64,000 bases of DNA. It comes from UBA7236 sp044227505 (GTDB taxonomy: Bacteria; Bacteroidota; Bacteroidia; Chitinophagales; BACL12). The DNA is taken from assembly GCA_044227505.1 (NCBI GenBank), contig JBGAWP010000002.1, positions 1 through 64,000 of the forward strand. Direction: 5' to 3'. The translations under genes were made by a program, and so were the position numbers. The notes under the pieces were generated by a model. It was not told the origin of the DNA. It ran no database searches and saw nothing but the letters and a program-made list of their open reading frames with translations. Below are positions 1 through 7,373 of this stretch, in pieces. Position 1 is the stretch's first letter, and every line of letters starts with the position of its first letter.

Positions 1-470
1 TCATTATTTGTTACTACAATATTTGTTTTACCCCATTTAGTGAGGTTTTCTTTTAATCCGGAAATACGGGTTTTAATAATTTCATTGCTCACCAACAAGC
101 TTTCCTCTGAAATGGTGGAAGCAATAATTGTTGATTTTCCTCCGGGTGCAGCACAAAGATCCAATACTTTTAATGGTTTATCAATTTCCGCCAATTGTTT
201 TAAAATAAATTCCACAAACATACCGGAAGCTTCCTGAACATAATATGCTCCGGCGTGAAATAAGGGATCAAAAGCAAATTGTGGTCGCTCTTCTAAATAA
301 TATCCGTTTTCACTCCAGGGAACTTTGTTCAATAAAGAATGAACATATTTTTTATCTGTATTTAATCGCAAAGAAACTGGTGCTTTTATTTCATGAGCAT
401 CAATAAAAGCCTGCCGATCAAATCCCGGACAGGAAATTAAATGATCTAAAAATTTATCTGGAAACTCCAT
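1..470 (-). CDS. RNA m5C methyltransferase, NOL1/NOP2/Sun (RsmB/RsmF) family, 5' part only
   Basis: The first 156 codons run off the left window edge. The start ATG is at 470 and the frame is open to base 1. The SAM-binding motif I DLCAAPGGKS lies at residues 104-113, preceded by the AGAYYVQEASGM stretch (about 74-84) that is typical of the NOL1/NOP2/Sun family just before the catalytic fold. Known members transfer a methyl group from SAM to C5 of cytosines in rRNA or tRNA; the catalytic cysteines would lie beyond the window. No secretion signal is seen, so it should act in the cytoplasm. Family assignment is firm; the exact RNA target (RsmB-like or RsmF-like) cannot be told from this fragment. 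Confidence 0.9.
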   Translation of the reverse strand, partial: MEFPDKFLDHLISCPGFDRQAFIDAHEIKAPVSLRLNTDKKYVHSLLNKVPWSENGYYLEERPQFAFDPLFHAGAYYVQEASGMFVEFILKQLAEIDKPLKVLDLCAAPGGKSTIIASTISEESLLVSNEIIKTRISGLKENLTKWGKTNIVVTNN

Positions 471-524
471 GAATCGTTTACTATTTATTTTTCGTTATTC
501 TTGGAATCGGTTTATTGGGGTCTG

Positions 525-622
525 GGACATAGGACCTAGGACATACGACTTACGACTTACGACCTAGGACATACGACCTACGACTTACGACCTAGGACAT
601 ACGACCTAGGAAATAGGAGTAA
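525..622. repeat. heptamer tandem repeat, SGACHTA type
   Basis: Twelve consecutive 7-bp units (GGACATA, GGACCTA, CGACTTA, CGACCTA) run without interruption from 525 to 608, then grade through GGAAATA and GGAGTAA into the next module. Reverse-complement copies (GTCSTAT units) lie at 4984-5047. Together with the two following entries it fills the 424-bp spacer between the methyltransferase and the CotH gene; no coding region is supported there. Confidence 0.9.
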
Positions 623-623
623 A

Positions 624-740
624 AAATTTCGCAAGAAATTTAAACTCCTCACTCCTCAATCCTTTCTCCTTTTTTGTATCAGGCTACAAGTAGCAGGAAA
701 ACAAGAAATTTGATCTACTAAAATTTCGCAGAAATTTAAA
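624..740. repeat. two copies of short palindromic core with AAACTCCT tail
   Basis: The near-palindrome AAATTTCGCAAGAAATTT (624-641) and a shorter copy AAATTTCGCAGAAATTT (721-737) are each followed by AAACTCCT and a pyrimidine tract. The same core appears in inverse orientation near 4936-4960 and 6121-6143. It is one module of a composite intergenic element. Confidence 0.75.
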
Positions 741-744
741 CTCC

Positions 745-800
745 TCTCTCCTCTCTCCTTTCTCCTTTCTCCTTTCTCCTTTCTCCTTTCTCCTCTCTCC
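745..800. repeat. homopyrimidine heptamer tandem repeat, TYTCTCC x8
   Basis: Eight 7-bp units (TCTCTCC or TTTCTCC) run back to back and make a strand of only C and T. Mirror-symmetric homopurine/homopyrimidine DNA can in principle form triplexes; here this is inference only. Inverse copies (GGAGARA units) follow at 4886-4940 and 6055-6122. Confidence 0.9.
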
Positions 801-866
801 TTCAGCAAAGATAAGCGCCATACCTCAAAGTAAGCGCTGAGAAAAACATTCATCTTTATAATTTAT

Positions 867-874
867 TAACTTTG
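867..874 (+). promoter_or_regulatory. candidate -7 box (TAACTTTG)
   Basis: TAACTTTG fits the Bacteroidota -7 consensus TAnnTTTG and lies 20 nt before the ATG at 895. No TTG is seen at the usual -33 distance, so only the -7 half is supported. Confidence 0.5.
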
Positions 875-894
875 GCGTAACATTAGACACACCA

Positions 895-3800
895 ATGAAT
901 AATAAAACTATTTTGTTTGCGCTATTTATAGCATTTTCTTCCATTACTAAAGGTCAAATTGTAATAAATGAAATAGCTTCAAGAGGAACATTAACTGATT
1001 TTTATGGCGAACAAAGCGATTGGATAGAACTTTATAATTCTGGTGCATCACCTGTAAATTTATTCAATTATGGTTTGAGCGATGATGTTTTGAACCCTCT
1101 AAAATGGAAGTTTCCCGCAATAACGATCGACCCTGAATCCTATGTATTGGTATTGGCGAATGGAAAAAATATTGTTACGAATATTAATCACTGGGAAACG
1201 GCTGTAAATAACGATGATGTGTGGAGATATTTTGTTGGAGCTTCCGAACCTCCTTCCGATTGGGAAACTCCCGGATTTAATGATATCAGTTGGTTAATTG
1301 GCGATGGAGGAATTGGTTATGGCGATGGTGACGACAATACCATAATTGGCGCAACACCGTCTGTTTACATGCGACAATCATTTAATGTAACGGATATTAC
1401 CGTTTTGGAAAATGCAAAATTACACGCCGATTACGATGATGCCTTTGTGGCGTATTTAAATGGAGTTGAAATTGCGCGATCAACAAATATTTTTGGTACT
1501 CCTCCTGCATATAATACCTTAGCATCAATTGATCACGAGGCTGCATTATATGCAGGGTATGATCCTGAAGTTTGGGAAATTTCAGCAGCAACAATAAATA
1601 GTTTAATTGTGGAAGGAGCAAATTATTTATGTATTCAAGTGCATAATGCCGCATATGCTTCTTCCGATTTATCCTCAAATTTTTGGTTGTCGTTCGGAAT
1701 TAATAATGCATCGGAATATTTTGATGATGTTCCTGTTTGGTTCTCCGGTGCAGTGGAATACAACCAGACGAATTTCAAAATAAGTAATACAGGTGAAACC
1801 ATTTATTTATCTGATGTAACAGGAATTATTCTCGATTCTAAATTTACAAGTGATATAGCATTGTCGCAAAGTAATGCCCGGGTTCCTGATGCCGGTGCCT
1901 GGTGTATCACCGAAGAAATATCACCATCCCTTTCCAACAATGGAGCATTTTGTTATGCAGGTTATGAACCTGATCCCGGGTTTTCTATTACTTCCGGATT
2001 TTATACGGGAATACAAGTAATATCTCTTTCTTCCGTTTCAGCAACTTCCATAATAAGATATACAACAGATGGTTCTGCTGTAACAGCAACATCTCCGATT
2101 TATTCTTTTCCAATTATTATTGATGAAAATACAGTTATCTCCGCAAAATGTTTTAGCTCAGGAACATTACTGCCGGGAAAAATGATAAAACAAACCTATT
2201 TTATTAATGAGGATGAATATACACTTCCAATTTTATCTATTTCCATCGACCCGGGAAGTTTGTTTGATTACGATTCAGGTATATATGAATTAGGATGTTG
2301 TTACGATGGAGCATATCCTTATTTCGGGGCAAATTTCTGGCAACCCTGGGAGCGATTTGCACATATTGAATATTTTACGGAAGATGGAATTCCTCAATGG
2401 AATAAAGATATGTCACTCGAAATTCACGGCGGATGGAGCAGGGCTGAAGCGCAAAAAGGATTTCGCGTTGATTTTAAAAATCAATATGATGGTGAATTGG
2501 ATTATCCTTTATTTGGTGCAAAACCTGAAATGGGTGAAATAAATAATTTCAATTTACGAAATGGCGGTCAGCACGTTTGGTCCTATAAATTTCAGGATGC
2601 TTTTTTGGCCAAGGTGATGAAAGAAACGCATATAGATTATGAAGAATGGCAACCCTGTATGTTATTTATTAACGGAGCCCCCTGGGGACTTTATGAAATT
2701 CGGGAAAAGGCAGATGAACATTTTGTGGAAAGTAATTACGGCATCGATAATAATAATGTTGATTTTTTAAATGCCTGGGGTGCGCTGAATGGCAGTGATA
2801 CAGGGTTTGTTAATTTATATTATCAATTAATGGCGCTGGATCCTGCATCGGATCTTTTTTATAATAAGTTTGAAACAAATGTTGACGTTGAAAATTATAT
2901 GGATTATTATATCGGGGAGATCTATTATCAAAATGTGGATTTCGGGGGATATTACTGGGGTGTAAATAATACAAAATTATGGCGGGAACAAAATGGCGGC
3001 AAATGGAGATTTTTAATGTACGATACCGATGCTGCAATGGGATTTTTTGGTTCTGTACCTGCTGATAATTATATAGAATTAACACGCAATCCATCTTATC
3101 CAAATGCGTTCTCCCAAATTTTTGATAGGGTGGTAGATAATATTGAATTAAGAAATTATTTCGTGAACAGATTCGCCGATCTTATAAATACGATCTATAA
3201 ATCTGAATACATGGACCCCATTATGTACTCAATGCGCGATTCCATTGCCACGGAGATCGACCATCAGGTAGAAGTTTGGGGAGCTCCAACCATTGGAACA
3301 GTAGATTATTATGTGGATTATGTTTTAGATTATAATGTAACACGCCGAAGCACTGCAAGAACGCATATCAATACATCTTTCAGTCTTGCAGGACAAAGAA
3401 GCATAACGCTGAGTGTGGAACCGGAAGGAGCGGGGTATATAAAAATAAATACGATAATTCCAGGGGTATCACCCTGGACTGGAATTTATTTTGATGGAGT
3501 ACCTGTTACGATAACTGCAATTGCAAATCCCGGATATACATTTAGCAATTGGGAAGCAAATGAATTAATCCCACTTGGATCCACAGATGCAATTCTCACC
3601 ATTAATCTCGATGAATCAGAACCATTTAAAGCGATATTTAATGGAGCAGCAATTATTCCTGAATTAATGGTCACCGAAATAAATTACAATAGTAACAATT
3701 CCATTGATGCCGGTGATTGGGTGGAAATTTATAATAATGGAGCGATTCCAATTGATTTAAGTGAGTGGAATTTAATGGATAGATCTGATGCCTATTTCTA

Positions 3801-4887
3801 TAATATTCCCTTCGGGACCCAAATTAATCCCGGAGATTATTTAGTCATCGCAGAAAACATAGAAAAATTCAATATTATTTATCCTGATATTACCAATGTA
3901 ATCGGCGGATTTTATTTTAATTTCGACAATAGTGGTGATGCAATTAAATTGTTTGACCTGGGTAACAATGAAATTTTTAATGTGCAATATTCCGATTCCT
4001 TATCCTGGCCAAAAGGCGCTGACGGTACCGGCCGAACATTGGAATTAACAACCCCCGGAGCCGATCCAAATGATCCTTCCAATTGGTTCGACGGATGTTT
4101 GCGCGGTTCACCCGGAACTTATTATACGCCTTGTGAAAATGATATTGTTTTCGGCGAAATTAATTATCACAGCTCAGCTGCAACCGATGCCGGCGACTGG
4201 ATAGAATTGTGGAACACAACAACTTTTGATATTGATATTTCTGGTTGGAAATTTGTGGATGATGAAGATACTTTATTATATACCTTTTTGCCGGGCACAA
4301 TTTTAAATGCCAATGAAAGATTTGTAGTTGCAAACGACCTTACAAAATTTGACGATCGACATGCATTTATTACCAATGTTACCGGACCTTTCTTATTTGG
4401 TTTAGATGGTGGTGGAGAGGAGTTGCGATTAATTGATAATGCAGGTGTAATTAAATTCACCATGTTGTACGACGATATTTTGCCATGGCCCCTCGAAGCG
4501 GATGGTTTAGGTAAAACACTGGAACTTCTGGATGCAACAGGAAAAATGAATGAACCCGATAACTGGTTTGCCGGTTGCCCCGAAGGTTCTCCCGCAAATG
4601 AATATGACCCTGATTGTTTAGTAAATATTAATGAAAATAATTCAAATTTAAATATATCCATTTTCCCAAATCCTGCAAATGAATCTGTATTTATTAATAT
4701 TGAATTAAATAATCAAAATACGATCACACTAATTTATTCTGATAATTCAGGAATTGTTTTACAAAAACAAGAATTTAATTCCTCAGAAACAATAGAAATA
4801 AAACGCAACAATATTGCCTCCGGAATTTATTGGATCAAAATTATTTCCGGTGATGATGTGGTAGTGAAAAAAATAGTTTGGATGTAG
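895..4887 (+). CDS. secreted CotH-kinase-family protein with lamin-tail domains and T9SS C-terminal domain
   Basis: This is a 1330-residue multidomain exported protein. Residues 1-20 are a signal peptide ending in KGQ. Then come a lamin-tail domain (about 22-110), a beta-rich region, a chitobiase-like segment (about 360-425), and a CotH-type region (about 430-800) with HGGWSRAEAQKGF near 510 and the acidic YDTDAAMG near 708. An InlB-like B-repeat segment (about 840-905), two further lamin-tail domains (about 920-1070 and 1080-1215) and a C-terminal T9SS sorting domain (FPNPANESVFI) follow. CotH proteins are atypical kinases; secreted bacterial versions with lamin-tail domains are common but their substrates are mostly unknown. 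The protein is expected at the cell surface. Its gene is bracketed by inverted composite repeats at 525-800 and 4886-5047. Confidence 0.85.
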   Translation: MNNKTILFALFIAFSSITKGQIVINEIASRGTLTDFYGEQSDWIELYNSGASPVNLFNYGLSDDVLNPLKWKFPAITIDPESYVLVLANGKNIVTNINHWETAVNNDDVWRYFVGASEPPSDWETPGFNDISWLIGDGGIGYGDGDDNTIIGATPSVYMRQSFNVTDITVLENAKLHADYDDAFVAYLNGVEIARSTNIFGTPPAYNTLASIDHEAALYAGYDPEVWEISAATINSLIVEGANYLCIQVHNAAYASSDLSSNFWLSFGINNASEYFDDVPVWFSGAVEYNQTNFKISNTGETIYLSDVTGIILDSKFTSDIALSQSNARVPDAGAWCITEEISPSLSNNGAFCYAGYEPDPGFSITSGFYTGIQVISLSSVSATSIIRYTTDGSAVTATSPIYSFPIIIDENTVISAKCFSSGTLLPGKMIKQTYFINEDEYTLPILSISIDPGSLFDYDSGIYELGCCYDGAYPYFGANFWQPWERFAHIEYFTEDGIPQWNKDMSLEIHGGWSRAEAQKGFRVDFKNQYDGELDYPLFGAKPEMGEINNFNLRNGGQHVWSYKFQDAFLAKVMKETHIDYEEWQPCMLFINGAPWGLYEIREKADEHFVESNYGIDNNNVDFLNAWGALNGSDTGFVNLYYQLMALDPASDLFYNKFETNVDVENYMDYYIGEIYYQNVDFGGYYWGVNNTKLWREQNGGKWRFLMYDTDAAMGFFGSVPADNYIELTRNPSYPNAFSQIFDRVVDNIELRNYFVNRFADLINTIYKSEYMDPIMYSMRDSIATEIDHQVEVWGAPTIGTVDYYVDYVLDYNVTRRSTARTHINTSFSLAGQRSITLSVEPEGAGYIKINTIIPGVSPWTGIYFDGVPVTITAIANPGYTFSNWEANELIPLGSTDAILTINLDESEPFKAIFNGAAIIPELMVTEINYNSNNSIDAGDWVEIYNNGAIPIDLSEWNLMDRSDAYFYNIPFGTQINPGDYLVIAENIEKFNIIYPDITNVIGGFYFNFDNSGDAIKLFDLGNNEIFNVQYSDSLSWPKGADGTGRTLELTTPGADPNDPSNWFDGCLRGSPGTYYTPCENDIVFGEINYHSSAATDAGDWIELWNTTTFDIDISGWKFVDDEDTLLYTFLPGTILNANERFVVANDLTKFDDRHAFITNVTGPFLFGLDGGGEELRLIDNAGVIKFTMLYDDILPWPLEADGLGKTLELLDATGKMNEPDNWFAGCPEGSPANEYDPDCLVNINENNSNLNISIFPNPANESVFINIELNNQNTITLIYSDNSGIVLQKQEFNSSETIEIKRNNIASGIYWIKIISGDDVVVKKIVWM

Positions 4888-5047
4888 GGGAGAGGAGAAA
4901 GGAGAGAGGAAGGAGAAAGGAGAGGAGGAGTGAGGAGTTTAAATTTCTTGCGAAATTTTTTATTCCTTATTCCTATTTCCTAGGTCGTAAGTCGTATGTC
5001 CTATGTCGTATGTCCTATGTCGTATGTCCTATGTCCTATGTCCTATG
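4886..5047. repeat. composite intergenic repeat, inverted relative to 525-800
   Basis: It starts at the stop codon of the CotH gene and runs to the stop codon of the convergent polyprenyl synthase. It holds, in order, a purine-only GGAGARA tract, GAGTTTAAATTTCTTGCGAA (the palindromic core) and nine GTCSTAT heptamers (4984-5047). This is the reverse complement, module by module, of the element upstream of the CotH gene. Confidence 0.85.
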
Positions 5048-6019
5048 TCATTTTTTCCTCTCCGTAGTAAACAACACAAGTTGTCTCAACGAATTTTTAC
5101 TTTCACTTTCGGGAAAAGTATCAAGCAGATCGAAGGCTTCTTTTTGATATTCAAACATTTTCTTTTCTGCATATTCAATTCCGCCCGAATTTTTTACAAA
5201 GTCGATCACGTAATTTACTTTTTCTTTGTTCTTATTTTCATTTTTTATGATGTAAATAAGATTCCGTCGATCGCTTCGGGAAGCATTTAATAGAGTATAA
5301 ATAACAGGCAGTGTTAATTTTCTTTCTTTAATATCAATTCCGGTTGGTTTTCCGATATCATCATCACCATAATCCAAAAGATCATCTTTTATTTGAAAAG
5401 CAATACCTATCTTCTCTCCGAATGAGCGCATTAATTCAATAATATTTTCATCCTGTGTTGCAGAAGCTGCTCCTGCGCTGCAGGCACTTGCAATTAAAGA
5501 AGCAGTTTTTTTGCGTATGATATCAAAATAGATATCCTCTTTAATATCTAATCTCCGCGCTTTTTCAATTTGTAATAATTCCCCTTCACTCATTTCTTTC
5601 ACTGCATTACTGGTTATTTTTAATAAACGATGTGCATTATTATCCAGCGATAATAATAATCCCTTTGCCAATAAATAATCACCAATTAATACCGCTATTT
5701 TATTCTTCCACAAAGCATTTATCGAAAAAAATCCGCGCCGTTCATAGGCGTCATCCACAACATCATCATGCACTAACGTTGCAGTATGTAAAAGTTCTAT
5801 CATGGAAGCTGCGGTATAGGAAGTTTCACTGATCTCACCGCATAATTTAGCACTCAGCAGCACAAACATGGGTCGCATCTGTTTGCCTTTGCGTTTTACA
5901 ATGTAATACATCACCCTGTCCAACAAGGCAACATTGCTCTTCATGGAGAGTTTGAATTTTTCTTCAAAAACCTTTAATTCGCCGGCAATTGGTGCCTGTA
6001 TCTCTGATAATTTGGGCAT
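5048..6019 (-). CDS. long-chain trans-polyprenyl diphosphate synthase
   Basis: This 323-residue enzyme should condense isopentenyl diphosphate onto an allylic diphosphate, giving the side chain of menaquinone or another polyprenyl carrier in the cytoplasm. The first aspartate-rich motif is DDVVD at residues 85-89 and the second is DDLLD at 212-216 (within FQIKDDLLDYGDD). The length matches the IspA/IspB/HepT family. The start MPKLSE at 6019 is chosen because the open frame upstream (to 6268) is translation of repeats and has no family similarity. The chain length (heptaprenyl or octaprenyl) cannot be assigned. The stop codon directly abuts a heptamer repeat. Confidence 0.9.
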   Translation of the reverse strand: MPKLSEIQAPIAGELKVFEEKFKLSMKSNVALLDRVMYYIVKRKGKQMRPMFVLLSAKLCGEISETSYTAASMIELLHTATLVHDDVVDDAYERRGFFSINALWKNKIAVLIGDYLLAKGLLLSLDNNAHRLLKITSNAVKEMSEGELLQIEKARRLDIKEDIYFDIIRKKTASLIASACSAGAASATQDENIIELMRSFGEKIGIAFQIKDDLLDYGDDDIGKPTGIDIKERKLTLPVIYTLLNASRSDRRNLIYIIKNENKNKEKVNYVIDFVKNSGGIEYAEKKMFEYQKEAFDLLDTFPESESKNSLRQLVLFTTERKK

Positions 6020-6054
6020 GAAGGCGCAAGTTAGGGCATAATGGTTAAAAATCA

Positions 6055-6143
6055 GGAGGGAGGAGAGAGGAAAGAGGAGAGAGGAGAGAGGAGTAAAGGA
6101 GAAAGGAGTGAGGAGAAAGGAGTTTAAATTTCTTGCGAAATTT
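6055..6143. repeat. purine heptamer repeat plus palindromic core (third composite copy)
   Basis: GGAGAGA-type 7-bp units run from 6055 to 6122, with one 8-bp slip at 6090-6097. The core AGTTTAAATTTCTTGCGAAA follows directly. A remnant of the GTCCTAT heptamers (CCTATGTCCTACTTCC) occurs 130 bp further on, near 6290-6312. This repeat and the next hairpin fill the 349-bp spacer between the divergent genes at 6019 and 6369. Confidence 0.8.
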
Positions 6144-6155
6144 ATGGGGTGGTAC

Positions 6156-6194
6156 GTTAGTGAGACCTTCGCTATGAGCGAAAGCTTCACTAAC
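6156..6194. repeat. two-level hairpin in divergent spacer
   Basis: The outer arms GTTAGTGA (6156-6163) and TCACTAAC (6187-6194) pair perfectly, and inside them TTCGCT (6168-6173) pairs with AGCGAA (6177-6182). There is no T-run, so it is not an obvious terminator. Confidence 0.6.
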
Positions 6195-6368
6195 TTGACA
6201 TTAACGCATTTCCCACCTTTTGTTTCCCTGACCCCACAATAAGCGCGTAGCACGAGTCCTGTTTCCATTTTCCAATGTCCTATATCCAGTCCTATGTCCT
6301 ACTTCCTACTTCCTTCCAAAACGGCACAATTTTTATACACTTATCTATCAATTATAAAATCAACCTAT

Positions 6369-7178
6369 ATGCAATTATCCAAATTGATAAGCAAAACCCT
6401 GATTGCCACTATTATTATTCCTGCTTTCCTGTTCACCTACTCTTGCTCTGAAGGTGGAGGAATAAACATTTTCAGCATAGAAGATGATAAGGAACTCGGT
6501 GCTCAGCTTGCTGCTGAAATTGCATCTGATCCTGCAACCTATCCGATTTTGGATCCTGTTGCCTATGATGATGCCTATGCATTGGTGAATGATATACGCG
6601 ACAGAATTCTCGATGCAGGGCAATTATTCCACACAAATGATTTTGTTTGGGAGGTGAAAATTATTAATGATGATAATGTTGTGAATGCCTTTTGCACTCC
6701 GGGTGGTTACATTTATGTTTATACGGGCTTGATACGATATTTAGAAAATGAAGCACAACTTGCGGGAGTGTTAGGACACGAAATGGCGCATGCAGACTTA
6801 CGTCATTCCACCGATCAATTAACACAGGCTTATGGAATTTCCTTTTTATTGGAAATTTTGTTGGGCGATGATCAGAATACACTTTCCGATATAGCTGCAA
6901 CCCTTACCCAATTGGCTTTCAGCAGGGATGATGAGACTCAGGCAGACGAATATTCTGTGATCTATTTATGTCCAACCGATTATATTGCTTCAGGTTCTGC
7001 AGGATTTTTCGAAAAAATTGAAGCAGAGGGAGGATTTGAAATTCCGGAATTTTTAAGTACACACCCAAATCCGGACGACAGGATTGAAAATATCTACGCT
7101 ACTGCGGCTGAATTAAGTTGTGATGGTGATGGTATTTTTGAAGACAGATATGATGACCTGATCGACGCATTGCCCTAA
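6369..7178 (+). CDS. M48-family zinc metalloprotease, lipoprotein
   Basis: The protein has 269 residues. MQLSKLISKT... is a lipoprotein-like signal with the candidate lipidated cysteine at residue 26 (TYSC). The zinc motif HEMAH is at 137-141 and is followed by the family-typical QADEYSVIY helix, where the third zinc ligand should be, and by STHPNPDDRI near the C-terminus. M48 lipoproteins of the BepA/LoiP kind cleave or quality-control outer-membrane proteins in the periplasm. The start ATG at 6369 is preferred to the earlier ATG at 6294, which lies in repeat-derived sequence and would put 25 residues in front of the signal peptide. Confidence 0.9.
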   Translation: MQLSKLISKTLIATIIIPAFLFTYSCSEGGGINIFSIEDDKELGAQLAAEIASDPATYPILDPVAYDDAYALVNDIRDRILDAGQLFHTNDFVWEVKIINDDNVVNAFCTPGGYIYVYTGLIRYLENEAQLAGVLGHEMAHADLRHSTDQLTQAYGISFLLEILLGDDQNTLSDIAATLTQLAFSRDDETQADEYSVIYLCPTDYIASGSAGFFEKIEAEGGFEIPEFLSTHPNPDDRIENIYATAAELSCDGDGIFEDRYDDLIDALP

Positions 7179-7346
7179 ATTTTAAAATTGCTGCTGTTGT
7201 ATTCGTAACATGGTTTTATAAGATGGATGGCACAGTATACATTAATTTCAAATTCTCATGACATAAGATCTTGCAATTTGAAATTTTTATACCTGAAAAT
7301 CATTTAAATTTTTTGTTAATGGGCTCTAAAAAGGGGCCTTGACGCT

Positions 7347-7354
7347 TAGATTTG
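7347..7354 (+). promoter_or_regulatory. candidate -7 box (TAGATTTG)
   Basis: TAGATTTG fits TAnnTTTG and ends 19 nt before the ATG of the TonB receptor, the same distance as at 867-874. The -33 TTG is not at standard spacing. Confidence 0.5.
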
Positions 7355-7373
7355 CTTCATAATAAATGCTTTT

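Noticed and set aside
525..800. Possible CRISPR array in the regular repeats
   Set aside because: The units are only 7 bp long and have no spacers; no cas genes are present.
4167..4661. 164-codon open frame opposite the CotH protein C-terminus
   Set aside because: It is antisense to well-defined lamin-tail domains and has low-complexity composition.
4878..5290. Open frames reading MSYVLCRMSYV through the heptamers
   Set aside because: These are translations of tandem repeats, not genes.
5048..6268. Longer start for the polyprenyl synthase
   Set aside because: The extra 83 residues are encoded by repeats and have no similarity to the family; the enzyme has its normal length from 6019.
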